38,889 bases of DNA from a virus, in the IMG/VR virus record IMGVR_UViG_3300032284_001223, positions 1 through 38,889 of that record; one strand, given 5' to 3'. The notes beneath the pieces were generated by a model. That model did no database searches. It had not been told where the DNA came from and saw nothing but the letters and a program-made list of their open reading frames with translations. Shown here piece by piece: positions 15,113 through 23,783 of the stretch. Position 1 is the stretch's first letter. Every line of letters starts with the position of its first letter. The position numbers were made by a program, and so were the translations under genes.

Positions 15113-15706
15113 ATGAGAACATTAAAAGAATACTTAACTGAATCAGCAAAGAGATACGATTTTCGTATTAAACTTGCTCATGATGTATCACCAGAACACG
15201 AAGCAAAACTAAAAACCATGTTGGAACGCTTCAGCGTAGCTGACTTCAAAAAAATTGGTAAAACACCAGTACAAGAACTTCCATTAGATTTTCCTAAACT
15301 TCGAAACAGAGAAGTTACCGTATTTGAAGTATCTTTGGAATACCCTACAACACAGTTCGAACTAACAGAATATGTTTCACAAGGTTTAGAAATTGCAAAA
15401 GAAGGCATAGTTGTAAGAAAACCAGGCGAAGCACTAGAAGAATATCAAACACCATCAGAAAAACGTAATGGCGCATTACTAGACGACCCAGAATACAAAG
15501 AAGCAGGTAGTCCTAAATTTGAAGATTATTACGGTGAAAAATACAATGCATCTTTTTTAAAATCACTAAACGATGATGCTAAAAGAAGACGAGAAGAAAG
15601 AGGCGAAGTTATCCCAGGTGCATTAGAACACAATGACCTAAATACTATTCCTCAAAATAACACAAGTCCAATCAAACAAACGGACTATGATCCAAGGAAG
15701 AAATAA
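15113..15706 (+). CDS. Probable capsid-internal protein with a targeting-like N-terminus
   Basis: The 197-aa product starts MRTLKEYLTESAKRY. This resembles the capsid targeting sequence of T4 internal head proteins, such as MKTYQEFIAE of IPIII, which sends proteins into the prohead core and is cut by the gp21 protease. Residues 15-95 form an alpha/beta region (YDFRIKLAHDVSPEHEAKL, then VTVFEVSLEYPTTQFELTEYV); the rest is charged and probably disordered. No enzymatic motif is visible. It sits between small and large terminase genes. The internal-protein role is inferred from the N-terminus and location; it could instead be a scaffold component. Confidence 0.65.
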   Translation: MRTLKEYLTESAKRYDFRIKLAHDVSPEHEAKLKTMLERFSVADFKKIGKTPVQELPLDFPKLRNREVTVFEVSLEYPTTQFELTEYVSQGLEIAKEGIVVRKPGEALEEYQTPSEKRNGALLDDPEYKEAGSPKFEDYYGEKYNASFLKSLNDDAKRRREERGEVIPGALEHNDLNTIPQNNTSPIKQTDYDPRKK

Positions 15707-15708
15707 TT

Positions 15709-16857
15709 ATGAACATGATCAATGTACTACAACGCCTATCTGAATTAGATGCAGGTAATCCAAGAGTAGATAAGTCGATGACACAAGTCCAGGCATTGGC
15801 AATGACCGGTGACGGAATACATCAATTAGATGTTCACATGGAAGAGCCAGATATGGCATCTCTACGTGCATTATCTGGTCTAAAAGAAAGTAAAGAAATT
15901 GTTGAATGTGGTATGCCGGGGTTAGGTGCTCCTATGCCAACAATGCCAACAACAATCAATATGAGTGCTCCTACAGGTTCTGAACTTGTTGGTTTAATTC
16001 GTGGTATTATGGATCTTGCTGGAAAAGACGAAGCATCTGCACATATGGGGCTTCCTCCTTCTAACATTGATTCACTAGTAGGACACGAACCGTTAGTTGC
16101 TGAGCCAGAACACAACGTTGCTCATTCAGTTCCTGCTGTAAGCGGCCCTACGTTTGGAGATACAGGTGGTATTGATGCAGGCAGTAGCGGAGAAGATGAA
16201 TTAGCAGATATGATTCGCAAAATTAAAACTGGTCAACCAGTTAAAGTAACAACTGATATGCCTGTTAAAGTAACTTCAGACGAACCAATTAAGGCAAGTA
16301 CTACAGACAAATTAAATGTAAAAGACAAAGAAGAAGACGAAGGCTACGATAATACACCAGCCGACCCACAACCTAAAAAACCTTATAATCCAAATGATTT
16401 TGCAGATGTAGTTAACAAAGTTCGTGATTTTGATTATACTCCACCTAACAGTGGATCTAATCCTATGCAAGATAAAGAAGAAGACAAAGAAGATAAAAAA
16501 GAAGAAGCAATTTTACAATCTTTTGAATCTCAACTATTTGCAGAATACAAAAAATTTGTAAGTGAAGGCAAAAAAGGCCACGCTAAATCATGTAAATGTA
16601 AAGAGTGTGTGTCAATGGAAGGCGCCAAACCTGATTTTTTAGATTTAGACAACGACGGTGATAAAAAAGAGCCAATGAAGAAAGCCGCTAAAGAAAAGAA
16701 AGTTAGCGAGCGCGATGAAGGCAAACACAACAATGGAAAAACAACCGGTTTCAAAGCAGTTGCTAAAAAAGCCGCAAAAGAATATGGTAGCAAGAAAGCC
16801 GGAGAGCGTGTAGCAGGTGCTGTACGTGCCAAGATGGCAAAAGCAGGTAAACTATAA
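15709..16857 (+). CDS. Charged low-complexity virion-type protein with a DxDxDG loop
   Basis: The 382-aa product is of unknown function and mostly disordered. Its N-terminal third is Met/Pro/Gly-rich (PGLGAPMPTMPTT). The middle is acidic with short repeats (VKVTTDMPVKVTSDEPIKAS, near 178-197). The C-terminus has a Cys cluster (CKCKEC, near 295-300), then KPDFLDLDNDGDKKEP, whose DxDxDG core looks like a calcium-binding loop, and a Lys/Ala-rich basic tail fit to contact DNA. A similar C-terminus recurs in marine T4-like phages. The gene has a good AGGAAG site and ends before a strong terminator. An internal-head or DNA-associated role is inferred. Confidence 0.65.
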   Translation: MNMINVLQRLSELDAGNPRVDKSMTQVQALAMTGDGIHQLDVHMEEPDMASLRALSGLKESKEIVECGMPGLGAPMPTMPTTINMSAPTGSELVGLIRGIMDLAGKDEASAHMGLPPSNIDSLVGHEPLVAEPEHNVAHSVPAVSGPTFGDTGGIDAGSSGEDELADMIRKIKTGQPVKVTTDMPVKVTSDEPIKASTTDKLNVKDKEEDEGYDNTPADPQPKKPYNPNDFADVVNKVRDFDYTPPNSGSNPMQDKEEDKEDKKEEAILQSFESQLFAEYKKFVSEGKKGHAKSCKCKECVSMEGAKPDFLDLDNDGDKKEPMKKAAKEKKVSERDEGKHNNGKTTGFKAVAKKAAKEYGSKKAGERVAGAVRAKMAKAGKL

Positions 16858-16874
16858 TCTATCATGTATCACTC

Positions 16875-16901
16875 AATAGCCCCTTCGGGGGCTATTTTTT
16901 T
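16875..16901 (+). terminator. Rho-independent terminator with UUCG tetraloop
   Basis: AATAGCCCC (16875-16883) and GGGGCTATT (16888-16896) close a TTCG tetraloop, followed by a T run to 16901. C(UUCG)G is an exceptionally stable RNA loop. It ends the gene 16 group just before the gene 17 promoter. Confidence 0.9.
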
Positions 16902-16903
16902 CG

Positions 16904-16910
16904 GTAAATA
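16904..16910 (+). promoter_or_regulatory. Late promoter GTAAATA for gene 17, 5 nt from ATG
   Basis: GTAAATA, then TTTAC, then the terminase ATG at 16916, immediately after the terminator U-tract. No ribosome binding site lies between, so a leaderless message is predicted. Confidence 0.7.
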
Positions 16911-16915
16911 TTTAC

Positions 16916-18499
16916 ATGGCACAAAAATACGATACCCTTGTTAAGAAAGCATACGCTACTCAAAAGTGGACAGAAAAAGATATTGACGATATCATGAAAT
17001 GTAATGACCAAAAAATTGGTCCACACTATTTCTTAGATAACTTTTTCTTTATTCAACATCCTGTTAAAGGCAAGATGAAATATAAAGCGTTTGATTATCA
17101 GCGACGTCTTATAGATTCGTATCACGATCATAGATTCAATGTAAACTTGCTTCCAAGACAAACAGGAAAAACAACAACAGCCGCAGGTTACTTATTATGG
17201 TTTGCTATGTTTGTTCCAGATTCAACTATTTTAGTTGCCGCCCACAAATATACAGGTGCTCAGGAAATTATGTCGCGTATTCGTTACGCATACGAGTTAT
17301 GCCCTGATCACATAAGATGCGGTGTCAAAAATTATAATAAACAAAGTATTGAATTCGATAACGGTTCGCGCATCATTGCACAAACAACAACACCTACAAC
17401 AGGTCGAGGTTTATCACTATCATTATTATATGCTGACGAATTTGCGTTCGTTGAACCTAACATTGCTACTGAATTCTGGACTTCAATTTCTCCTACTCTA
17501 GCAACTGGTGGTAAGGCAATTATTACTTCAACACCTAACTCAGACGAAGATCAATTTGCTCAAATTTGGAAAGAAGCAAACAAACGTGTAGATGAAGATG
17601 GAAACGAAACAGAAGTAGGCCGAAACGGATTCTTTCCATTCAGAGCACACTGGAGTGAACATCCAGATCGAGATGAAGAATGGGCAAACACAGAACGTAG
17701 TCGCATAGGTGAAGAACGTTTTCGTCGAGAACACGAATGCGAATTTTTGATTTTTGATGAAACTTTAATCAATAGCATTACACTTGCCGACTTAGAAGGC
17801 ATTGACCCTATTATAAAAATGGGGCAAGTTCGCTGGTATAAAAAAGTCGATCCAACACAAATGTATGTTGTTAGTTTAGACCCTAGTTTAGGTACAGGCG
17901 GTGACTACGCGGCTATTGAGGTATTTTCACTTCCTAGCTTTGAACAGGTAGCAGAGTGGAATCACAATACAACGCCTGTCCAGGCGCAGGTAAGAATACT
18001 TCGAGATATATGTAAGTATCTAGATACAGAATGTAACAATTTAGGAGTAGGATCTCAAATTTATTATAGTGTAGAAAATAATACAATAGGAGAAGCCGCA
18101 CTTGTTGCAATTAATGAAATGGGGGAAGAAAGTATTCCAGGCATGTTTGTAAGTGAGCCTATCAAAAAAGGACATGTGCGCCGTTTCCGTAGAGGATTTA
18201 ACACTACAAATATTGCTAAAATTGCGGCCTGTGCTAAGGTTAAACAATTAATTGAACAAAACCGTTTAAAAATATACAGTAGAAATTTGATATCAGAATT
18301 AAAAACTTATATTGCTCACGGGGTAGGGTTTGAAGCAAAAACTAACGAAACTGACGATTTAGTTAGTTCTTTGTTACTCAATGTACGTATGATAGGTATG
18401 TTAGGAGAATGGGATCCTGCTGTTTACCAACGTATGATTGAGGATAGAGGACTAGAAGAGCACGATTTACCGATGCCTATCTACATCAACACTTTTTAA
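16916..18499 (+). CDS. 17: Terminase large subunit (T4 gp17-like)
   Basis: This packaging motor pumps DNA into the prohead and cuts concatemers. The ATPase domain has the Walker A PRQTGKTT at 80-87, Walker B LLYADEF with Asp174-Glu175, and the coupling motif ITSTPN near 203-208. The C-terminal nuclease domain starts VVSLDPSLGTGGDYAA near 322 with its first catalytic Asp, and the last acidic pair is in NETDDLVSSLLL near 477-488. At 527 aa it is shorter than T4 gp17 (610 aa), as in marine relatives. It stands alone between a terminator and the next late promoter. Confidence 0.95.
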   Translation: MAQKYDTLVKKAYATQKWTEKDIDDIMKCNDQKIGPHYFLDNFFFIQHPVKGKMKYKAFDYQRRLIDSYHDHRFNVNLLPRQTGKTTTAAGYLLWFAMFVPDSTILVAAHKYTGAQEIMSRIRYAYELCPDHIRCGVKNYNKQSIEFDNGSRIIAQTTTPTTGRGLSLSLLYADEFAFVEPNIATEFWTSISPTLATGGKAIITSTPNSDEDQFAQIWKEANKRVDEDGNETEVGRNGFFPFRAHWSEHPDRDEEWANTERSRIGEERFRREHECEFLIFDETLINSITLADLEGIDPIIKMGQVRWYKKVDPTQMYVVSLDPSLGTGGDYAAIEVFSLPSFEQVAEWNHNTTPVQAQVRILRDICKYLDTECNNLGVGSQIYYSVENNTIGEAALVAINEMGEESIPGMFVSEPIKKGHVRRFRRGFNTTNIAKIAACAKVKQLIEQNRLKIYSRNLISELKTYIAHGVGFEAKTNETDDLVSSLLLNVRMIGMLGEWDPAVYQRMIEDRGLEEHDLPMPIYINTF

Positions 18500-18505
18500 T
18501 AAATA
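18499..18505 (+). promoter_or_regulatory. Late promoter ATAAATA, 5 nt from ATG
   Basis: ATAAATA overlaps the gene 17 stop codon; CACTT follows, then the ATG at 18511. Same leaderless geometry as genes 13, 16 and 17. Confidence 0.65.
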
Positions 18506-18510
18506 CACTT

Positions 18511-20733
18511 ATGAATATTATTGAGATCATAGCCCAAGACGTCTTTGATAAAGTACGTTCTCGTTTTACCAATTTAGAAATGGGCGACGAGAACGGCGCA
18601 GTTACATCTGATCCTAAAGACGCAAGATTTTTTGATTTTGACTTTGCTATAGAAGGCAATAATCTAGGTAGAGTCAGTATCAGTATTAACGAACGCGGTA
18701 CATTAAAAGTATATTATGGACAAGGTATTTTAGAAGGCAGTGATCCAATAACACAAGGTCTTTGGTATAAATTTCTTAGAGAAATGCGCTTCTTTGCTAA
18801 ACGTAGAATGTTAAGATTTGACACAAGAGATATTACTAAAGGAAACCTTAACAAAGACGATTTCCAACACCTTGCACAAACTGGATCTAAGGAAAATAAC
18901 ATGAATGAATCTAAACTAAGTGGAACAAAATATAGAAGTTATAGACAACTAGAAAGCACACGTCTAGTTATTAAACATAAAAAAGATCGTCCAGTTGACG
19001 AATCTGTTCCAGGAGCACGTTCTAGAAATATAGAAGCGATGTTTATTGAAAATGCCGCAGGCGAACGTTTTAAATATCCCTTTATTCATTTAGCTGGTGC
19101 AAAGGCTATGCAACGCCATGTTGCTAATGGGGGTTATCCGCATGATCCTGCCGGTAGAGCAATTATGCAAATGAGCGAAAATATTGCTAAATTAAATTCT
19201 TTTAAACGCCATGCCGCTCATCACGATGGCCTAAATCAAGAAGCACACGAAATTGTTGATCGAGCTAATGCAAAATTAGAATCATTAAAAAATGAATGTT
19301 TAAAATTAAGTAGCCAGGGATTTTACGAACAATGGATGGAAAATTTTGTTCCTATCGAAGAATCAGGTGAAATAGATCCTGTTACAATGGAAGATTACAA
19401 AACTAAATTTACAGTACAACAATTTGACGAAACACTAACAGATGTATTTCCATTGCTACATAGAATAATGCAAGAAACTGGCGAACTTGATTTAGATACT
19501 ATAGTTGGCGAAGGAAAAAAATGTACTGTATGTCATGAAGATCCTTGCCAATGCGATGAAGATGAAGTTAAAAAAGTTGATGAATTTGCAGATTTTGAAT
19601 TATGGGCAGATAGACTTGCAGAAGGTTATCTAGAACCAGATACCATTATGGCCCTTAAAGACCTACTAGATGGCGGACTCGAAATGGGTGGTAATGATGC
19701 ATTAGGTGCGATTCAGGCTTTACAAGATATCGGAATTAATGATGAAGAATTAGAAGGTTTATTACAGGCAGAGGCAAAATTAGATCCAATGGCAGATCCT
19801 GCTGAAGCTATTTTAAAATGGTTAGGAAAAACAGATCCAGAAGCCGCACAAGAACTAACAGCATCGGCTCAACAAGGCGAAGCACCGCAGGCCGGCGGAG
19901 AACCTGCTCCAGGTTTAGGCATAAACGAACCTAACGTACCAGATGACGGCACACCAAACAATGTAGGTCATGGTATAGGAACACAAGGCGGAATTGGCGA
20001 ATCTAGTAGTGATTTGATGTCAGCACTAAAAGCCAAATACGATGAACTTGCTCCACATATTGAAAAACATAAAGACGAACATGGCGCAATGAATTTGTTC
20101 AAAGAATTACAAGCAGTTGCTCATGAACAAGGTGCAACTAAAGAATTTAAAAATATGTTAAACGGGGCTCAGCGCAACGCCCACATGGACTACGATACTA
20201 ATCCAGGCGGATTTGAAAATTGGTTTTGGTACTTACCTTTTGCAGGCGAAGAAGGCGAAGAGACAATGACTAACGCAGAGCCAGAACGTGAAAAACTAAA
20301 CACTAAAGAAATTGCCGAAGTTGTAAAATCTTTTTATGATAGAGAAACTGGAAAATTTCCAAAAGGCGAAACCGGTGTTGTTACTCATTGCAAAAAGATG
20401 TTTGGTGACCAAGGCGGTCAACTTGCAGAACGCCTAGTAGCACATTTGAGCCAAAAAGGCGAAGCAATGGCTCAGGAAAACGAAACTATGCAACAATTTG
20501 AAAGTATCAAAAAGTTAGCAGGTCTAGTTAAAGAACAAGGACCAAAAAAATCAGATATCCCTGCTTATCAGCGCAAAAAATCTGGAGACTCTGATTGGAG
20601 AGTTACCCATAAAGATTTAGAAAAAGATAAAGAGCGTACAGCTACAAGTCCAGAAGGTCTTGCTAAAAGAAAAAGAGAAAGAGGCATTGAAGAAACTGCT
20701 GATATTCTAAAATTAGCAGGCTTGGCAAAATAA
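18511..20733 (+). CDS. Large unknown late protein, 740 aa
   Basis: I do not recognise a characterised family. Residues 1-130 form an alpha/beta domain (IAQDVFDKVRSRF, then VSISINERGTLKVYYGQGI, then WYKFLREMRFFAKRRMLRFD). A helical part follows (about 165-300), and then a Cys cluster CTVCHEDPCQC near 339-349, perhaps metal-binding. The rest is acidic and repetitive, with a possible folded segment SDLMSALKAKYDELAPHIEKH. The C-terminus repeats a short KKLAGL / LKLAGL motif. The late promoter and the position after the large terminase suggest a virion protein, possibly ejected or internal. The size rules out a simple accessory peptide. Confidence 0.75.
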   Translation: MNIIEIIAQDVFDKVRSRFTNLEMGDENGAVTSDPKDARFFDFDFAIEGNNLGRVSISINERGTLKVYYGQGILEGSDPITQGLWYKFLREMRFFAKRRMLRFDTRDITKGNLNKDDFQHLAQTGSKENNMNESKLSGTKYRSYRQLESTRLVIKHKKDRPVDESVPGARSRNIEAMFIENAAGERFKYPFIHLAGAKAMQRHVANGGYPHDPAGRAIMQMSENIAKLNSFKRHAAHHDGLNQEAHEIVDRANAKLESLKNECLKLSSQGFYEQWMENFVPIEESGEIDPVTMEDYKTKFTVQQFDETLTDVFPLLHRIMQETGELDLDTIVGEGKKCTVCHEDPCQCDEDEVKKVDEFADFELWADRLAEGYLEPDTIMALKDLLDGGLEMGGNDALGAIQALQDIGINDEELEGLLQAEAKLDPMADPAEAILKWLGKTDPEAAQELTASAQQGEAPQAGGEPAPGLGINEPNVPDDGTPNNVGHGIGTQGGIGESSSDLMSALKAKYDELAPHIEKHKDEHGAMNLFKELQAVAHEQGATKEFKNMLNGAQRNAHMDYDTNPGGFENWFWYLPFAGEEGEETMTNAEPEREKLNTKEIAEVVKSFYDRETGKFPKGETGVVTHCKKMFGDQGGQLAERLVAHLSQKGEAMAQENETMQQFESIKKLAGLVKEQGPKKSDIPAYQRKKSGDSDWRVTHKDLEKDKERTATSPEGLAKRKRERGIEETADILKLAGLAK

Positions 20734-20737
20734 ATCA

Positions 20738-20766
20738 TTGCATTATTAAACTAAAGTGTGTATAGT
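20738..20766 (+). promoter_or_regulatory. Early-type promoter TTGCAT-N17-TATAGT (copy 1)
   Basis: TTGCAT (20738-20743) and TATAGT (20761-20766) have 17-nt spacing. The -10 lies in the 5' arm of the hairpin at 20753-20782, so the transcript would start in the 3' arm. It serves the methyltransferase gene at 20798. Confidence 0.55.
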
Positions 20767-20786
20767 CAACTATGCACACTTTTTTT
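20753..20786 (+). terminator. Terminator hairpin overlapping a promoter (copy 1)
   Basis: AAAGTGTG-TATAGT pairs with ACTATG-CACACTTT around a 2-nt loop (one T-G wobble), followed by T to 20786. It ends transcription of the 740-aa gene. A near-identical element occurs at 21612. Confidence 0.75.
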
Positions 20787-20797
20787 ACGGGTTTATA

Positions 20798-21601
20798 ATG
20801 CGAACTATCGAATTTCATTCACACGAACAACAAGACGAATATATCTTTAATATTTTTAATGGTAAAACAAACGGATTCTTTTTAGATATTAGCTGTGGTA
20901 ATCCTATTATCGGTAACAATAGCTATACTTTAGAAAAATTTTGTGGCTGGAACGGGATTTGTTTTGATCTGTTAGATATAGAAAAAAATCTTAATTTTAG
21001 TCAGAAACGTCTAGCTAAATTTATTCAAATGGATGCTACCTCTGAAAAATTAACCAACTATCTAAAAAATAATATTCCAGCAGATCTAGTAGTCGACTAC
21101 GTATCTTTAGACGTAGACACCGGAAATGTAAACCTAGCACTTCCTGTTCTTAAAAGGTTGTTAGCATCCGGGATTAAATTTAAGGCAATGACATTTGAAC
21201 ATGAGGAATGCATACACGGACCTGCTGTTCGAGACGAACAACGTGCCCTACTTGAAGCACAAGGGTATGTTAGACTATTTGAAGATGTAAAGGCATGGAC
21301 TAAAAAATTAGAATATCCTCAAAGCACTGAATATTTCGAAGACTGGTGGATCAATCCGGTATATTTTGATTCAAAGATTTTAGAAACACAAGCTCAAGGG
21401 TTATATACCTTTGAAGCAATCGAACATTTAAGAAATACATTAGGTAATACCAACGAGTATCGTTCTATTCATAACTGTGCAAGATCGCATCCAGATGAAT
21501 ATTCTATGTATTGGGATAATAATGAAAAGGCAAGATGGCCTCAATTAAGATTGGCAATAAAAAATTTATTCAACCAATATAATTCATCAAAAAACCCTTG
21601 A
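20798..21601 (+). CDS. FkbM-type SAM-dependent methyltransferase
   Basis: The 267-aa product resembles FkbM-family methyltransferases, which methylate small molecules or sugars in glycan and natural-product pathways. FFLDISCGNPIIGNNSYTLEKFCGWNGICFDLL at 27-59 corresponds to the family's SAM-binding loop and following strand; VDYVSLDVDTGN near 99-110 is the conserved acidic strand. I start at 20798; an earlier GTG at 20756 lies inside the hairpin. Two near-identical hairpin/promoter elements bracket the gene, suggesting an independently transcribed and possibly acquired cassette between late and replication blocks. The substrate is unknown; phage or host glycans are plausible given the sugar genes downstream. 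Confidence 0.75.
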   Translation: MRTIEFHSHEQQDEYIFNIFNGKTNGFFLDISCGNPIIGNNSYTLEKFCGWNGICFDLLDIEKNLNFSQKRLAKFIQMDATSEKLTNYLKNNIPADLVVDYVSLDVDTGNVNLALPVLKRLLASGIKFKAMTFEHEECIHGPAVRDEQRALLEAQGYVRLFEDVKAWTKKLEYPQSTEYFEDWWINPVYFDSKILETQAQGLYTFEAIEHLRNTLGNTNEYRSIHNCARSHPDEYSMYWDNNEKARWPQLRLAIKNLFNQYNSSKNP

Positions 21602-21626
21602 CATGATAAATAAAAGTGCGTATAGT
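21598..21626 (+). promoter_or_regulatory. Early-type promoter TTGACA-N17-TATAGT (copy 2), gene 32
   Basis: A consensus -35 (21598-21603), 17-nt spacer and TATAGT -10 (21621-21626). The start is expected near 21633, giving a ~72-nt leader before gp32. It probably drives the replication block. Confidence 0.75.
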
Positions 21627-21649
21627 TAACTATATGCACTTTTTCTTTT
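21612..21649 (+). terminator. Terminator hairpin overlapping a promoter (copy 2)
   Basis: AAAAGTGC-G-TATAGT pairs with ACTATA-T-GCACTTTT around a 2-nt loop (one G-T wobble), with a T-rich tail. It stops methyltransferase read-through while its 5' arm carries the -10 of the gene 32 promoter. Confidence 0.75.
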
Positions 21650-21704
21650 AGTCAGTTGGCTAGAAGGAAGCGGCAAATAAAGGCATAACATTAAGGAGAT
21701 TATT

Positions 21705-22712
21705 ATGGCAACTTTAGCTGAAATTCGCGCAAAACTACAAGCATCATCACAAGCCCAAAACGGTAATTCCGCAGGCGGCGACAACGCAATATACCCACAT
21801 TGGAACATGCCAGAAGGCACAACGACTACAGTTCGTTTTGTACCCGACGCAGATCCTAACAACACTTTTTTCTGGATTGAACGTGCAATGATCAAATTGC
21901 CTTTCGCCGGTGTTAAAGGTGAAACCAACAGTAAACCTGTTACTGTACAAGTTCCTTGTATGGAGATGTGGGGAGAAACATGCCCAATTCTAACAGAAGT
22001 ACGTCCTTGGTTTAAAGCAGGAGACAAGAATTTAGAAGACATGGGTCGTAAATATTGGAAAAAGAAATCTTATTTGTTCCAAGGCTTTGTAGTTGATAGC
22101 AAACTACAAGAAGATGGCAAATTGCCAGAGAATCCAATTCGTAGATTCATTATTGGTAGTCAAATTTTTAACATTGTTAAAAATGCACTTCTTGATCCAG
22201 ATATGGAAGAATTGCCAACAGACTATGTACGTGGTGTTGATTTTAAGATCACTAAAACTAGTAAAGGTGGCTATGCTGACTATTCAACTTCAAGCTGGGC
22301 ACGTCGCGAACGTGCATTGAGTGAAGAAGAAAATGCGGCTATTAAACAATACGGTACTTTTAATCTTAAAGAATTTTTACCTAAGAAACCAGGTGATGTT
22401 GAACTTAAGGTTATGAAGGAAATGTTTGAGGCATCAGTTGATGGTGAAGCATTTGACATGAATCGTTGGGGTCAATATTTTAAACCAGCAGGAATGGGTG
22501 GTAGCGGACAGGCTACTGGTTCTACAACAGCACCAGCATCTGCTCCAGTTGCTAAAGCAACACCGGTAGTTACGGAAGATGACGATGCTCCATTTGAAGC
22601 AGATGCTCCAACAGCATCAGCACCAGTGGTAACTCCACCTTCGGGCGGCGAAGCAAGTGGACGTGCGGCAGACATCCTAGCAATGATTCGTAATCGTAAA
22701 GCAGTAGAATAA
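21705..22712 (+). CDS. 32: Single-stranded DNA-binding protein (T4 gp32-like)
   Basis: gp32 coats ssDNA in replication, recombination and repair. The 335-aa product has the N-terminal cooperativity region (MATLAEIRAKLQ), an OB-fold core starting YPHWNMPEGTTTTVRFVPDAD, VQVPCMEMWGETCPI near 81-95, and MGRKYWKKKSYLFQGFVVD, and an acidic, Ala/Pro/Thr-rich tail for partner binding. Only two Cys (85, 93) are in the region where T4 gp32 binds zinc, so zinc binding is doubtful. It has a strong AAGGAG site and a long leader, which could allow autogenous control as in T4, though I see no clear pseudoknot. Confidence 0.92.
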   Translation: MATLAEIRAKLQASSQAQNGNSAGGDNAIYPHWNMPEGTTTTVRFVPDADPNNTFFWIERAMIKLPFAGVKGETNSKPVTVQVPCMEMWGETCPILTEVRPWFKAGDKNLEDMGRKYWKKKSYLFQGFVVDSKLQEDGKLPENPIRRFIIGSQIFNIVKNALLDPDMEELPTDYVRGVDFKITKTSKGGYADYSTSSWARRERALSEEENAAIKQYGTFNLKEFLPKKPGDVELKVMKEMFEASVDGEAFDMNRWGQYFKPAGMGGSGQATGSTTAPASAPVAKATPVVTEDDDAPFEADAPTASAPVVTPPSGGEASGRAADILAMIRNRKAVE

Positions 22713-22724
22713 GGAGAATAGACT

Positions 22725-23783
22725 ATGGGAAAGGCCTTCGATATTTCGAAGTTCCGTAAGTCTATCACTAAATCTATTGATGGCTTAGGAATCGGGTTTA
22801 ACGACCCAACTGATTGGATTTCAACCGGTAACTACGCCCTAAACTATCTTATCTCAGGGGACTTCTTTAAAGGAATTCCCCTGGGTAAAGTTACAGTTTT
22901 TGCAGGCGAGTCTGGCGCAGGTAAATCATATATCTGCTCCGGGAATATTATTAAACACGCCCAAGAGCAAGGCATCTATCCTATCTTAATCGACACAGAA
23001 AATGCGTTGGATGAAGATTGGTTAAAGGCCCTTGGTGTTGATACATCAGAAGATAAACTTCTAAAACTGAGTGTTGCTATGATTGATGACGTTGCTAAAA
23101 CTATCAACGAATTCATGAAAGAATACAAGTTAATGCCAACGGAAGAACGCCCTAAGGTATTGTTTGTTATCGATAGTCTCGGTATGTTGTTAACTCCAAC
23201 TGATGTTAATCAATTCGAAGCAGGAGATCTTAAAGGTGATATGGGTAGAAAGCCAAAAGCACTTACGGCGCTGGTTCGTAATTGTGTTAATATGTTTGGT
23301 AATTACAATGTCGGCATGGTATGTACAAATCACACATACGCTTCGCAAGATATGTTTGATCCAGATGATAAAATCTCAGGCGGACAAGGCTTCATTTACG
23401 CATCTTCTATCGTGGTTGCCATGAAGAAGTTGAAGTTAAAAGAAGATGAAGATGGTAATAAGGTTAGTGATGTATTAGGCATTCGTAGTTCATGTAAAAT
23501 TATGAAAACACGATATGCAAAACCTTTTGAAACCGTACAAGTTAAGATTCCTTATACAACAGGTATGGCTCCTACTTCAGGTCTAGTCGATATGTTTGAG
23601 AAAATGGGTGTATTATCTAAAGTCGGAAATAAATTAGCATATACTAGTAAGTCTACTGGTGAGATTGTTGCAGAATTTCGTAAAAATTGGACAGAAGATA
23701 AACTAAGGGTTATCATGGACGAGTGGGATGAATCAGCAGTCGCAACTACAACAACTATTGATACAGAAGAAGAGGAAGTATAA
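22725..23783 (+). CDS. uvsX: RecA-like recombinase UvsX
   Basis: UvsX forms the presynaptic filament for strand exchange and recombination-dependent replication. The 352-aa product has the Walker A GESGAGKS at 61-68, Walker B VLFVIDSLGML near 145-155, and GGQGFIYASSIVVAMKK near 217-233, which follows the RecA L2 region. The C-terminus is acidic. It has an AAGGAG site 8 nt before ATG and lies 12 nt after gp32, with which it works, together with UvsY just downstream. The stop overlaps the next start (TAATG). Confidence 0.95.
   Translation: MGKAFDISKFRKSITKSIDGLGIGFNDPTDWISTGNYALNYLISGDFFKGIPLGKVTVFAGESGAGKSYICSGNIIKHAQEQGIYPILIDTENALDEDWLKALGVDTSEDKLLKLSVAMIDDVAKTINEFMKEYKLMPTEERPKVLFVIDSLGMLLTPTDVNQFEAGDLKGDMGRKPKALTALVRNCVNMFGNYNVGMVCTNHTYASQDMFDPDDKISGGQGFIYASSIVVAMKKLKLKEDEDGNKVSDVLGIRSSCKIMKTRYAKPFETVQVKIPYTTGMAPTSGLVDMFEKMGVLSKVGNKLAYTSKSTGEIVAEFRKNWTEDKLRVIMDEWDESAVATTTTIDTEEEEV

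Noticed and set aside
15834-16865. Minus-strand ORFs opposite the low-complexity protein at 15709
   Set aside because: Ser/Ala/Leu-rich reverse reading of acidic and lysine-rich codons; no ribosome binding site or neighbour context.
21644-21704. T4-like autoregulatory pseudoknot in the gp32 leader
   Set aside because: The leader is long enough, but I could not find convincing interlocking stems by eye.
21626-22768. Minus-strand and +1-frame ORFs across gp32
   Set aside because: They overlap the gp32 gene and its promoter hairpin; their open length follows from codon bias of gp32.
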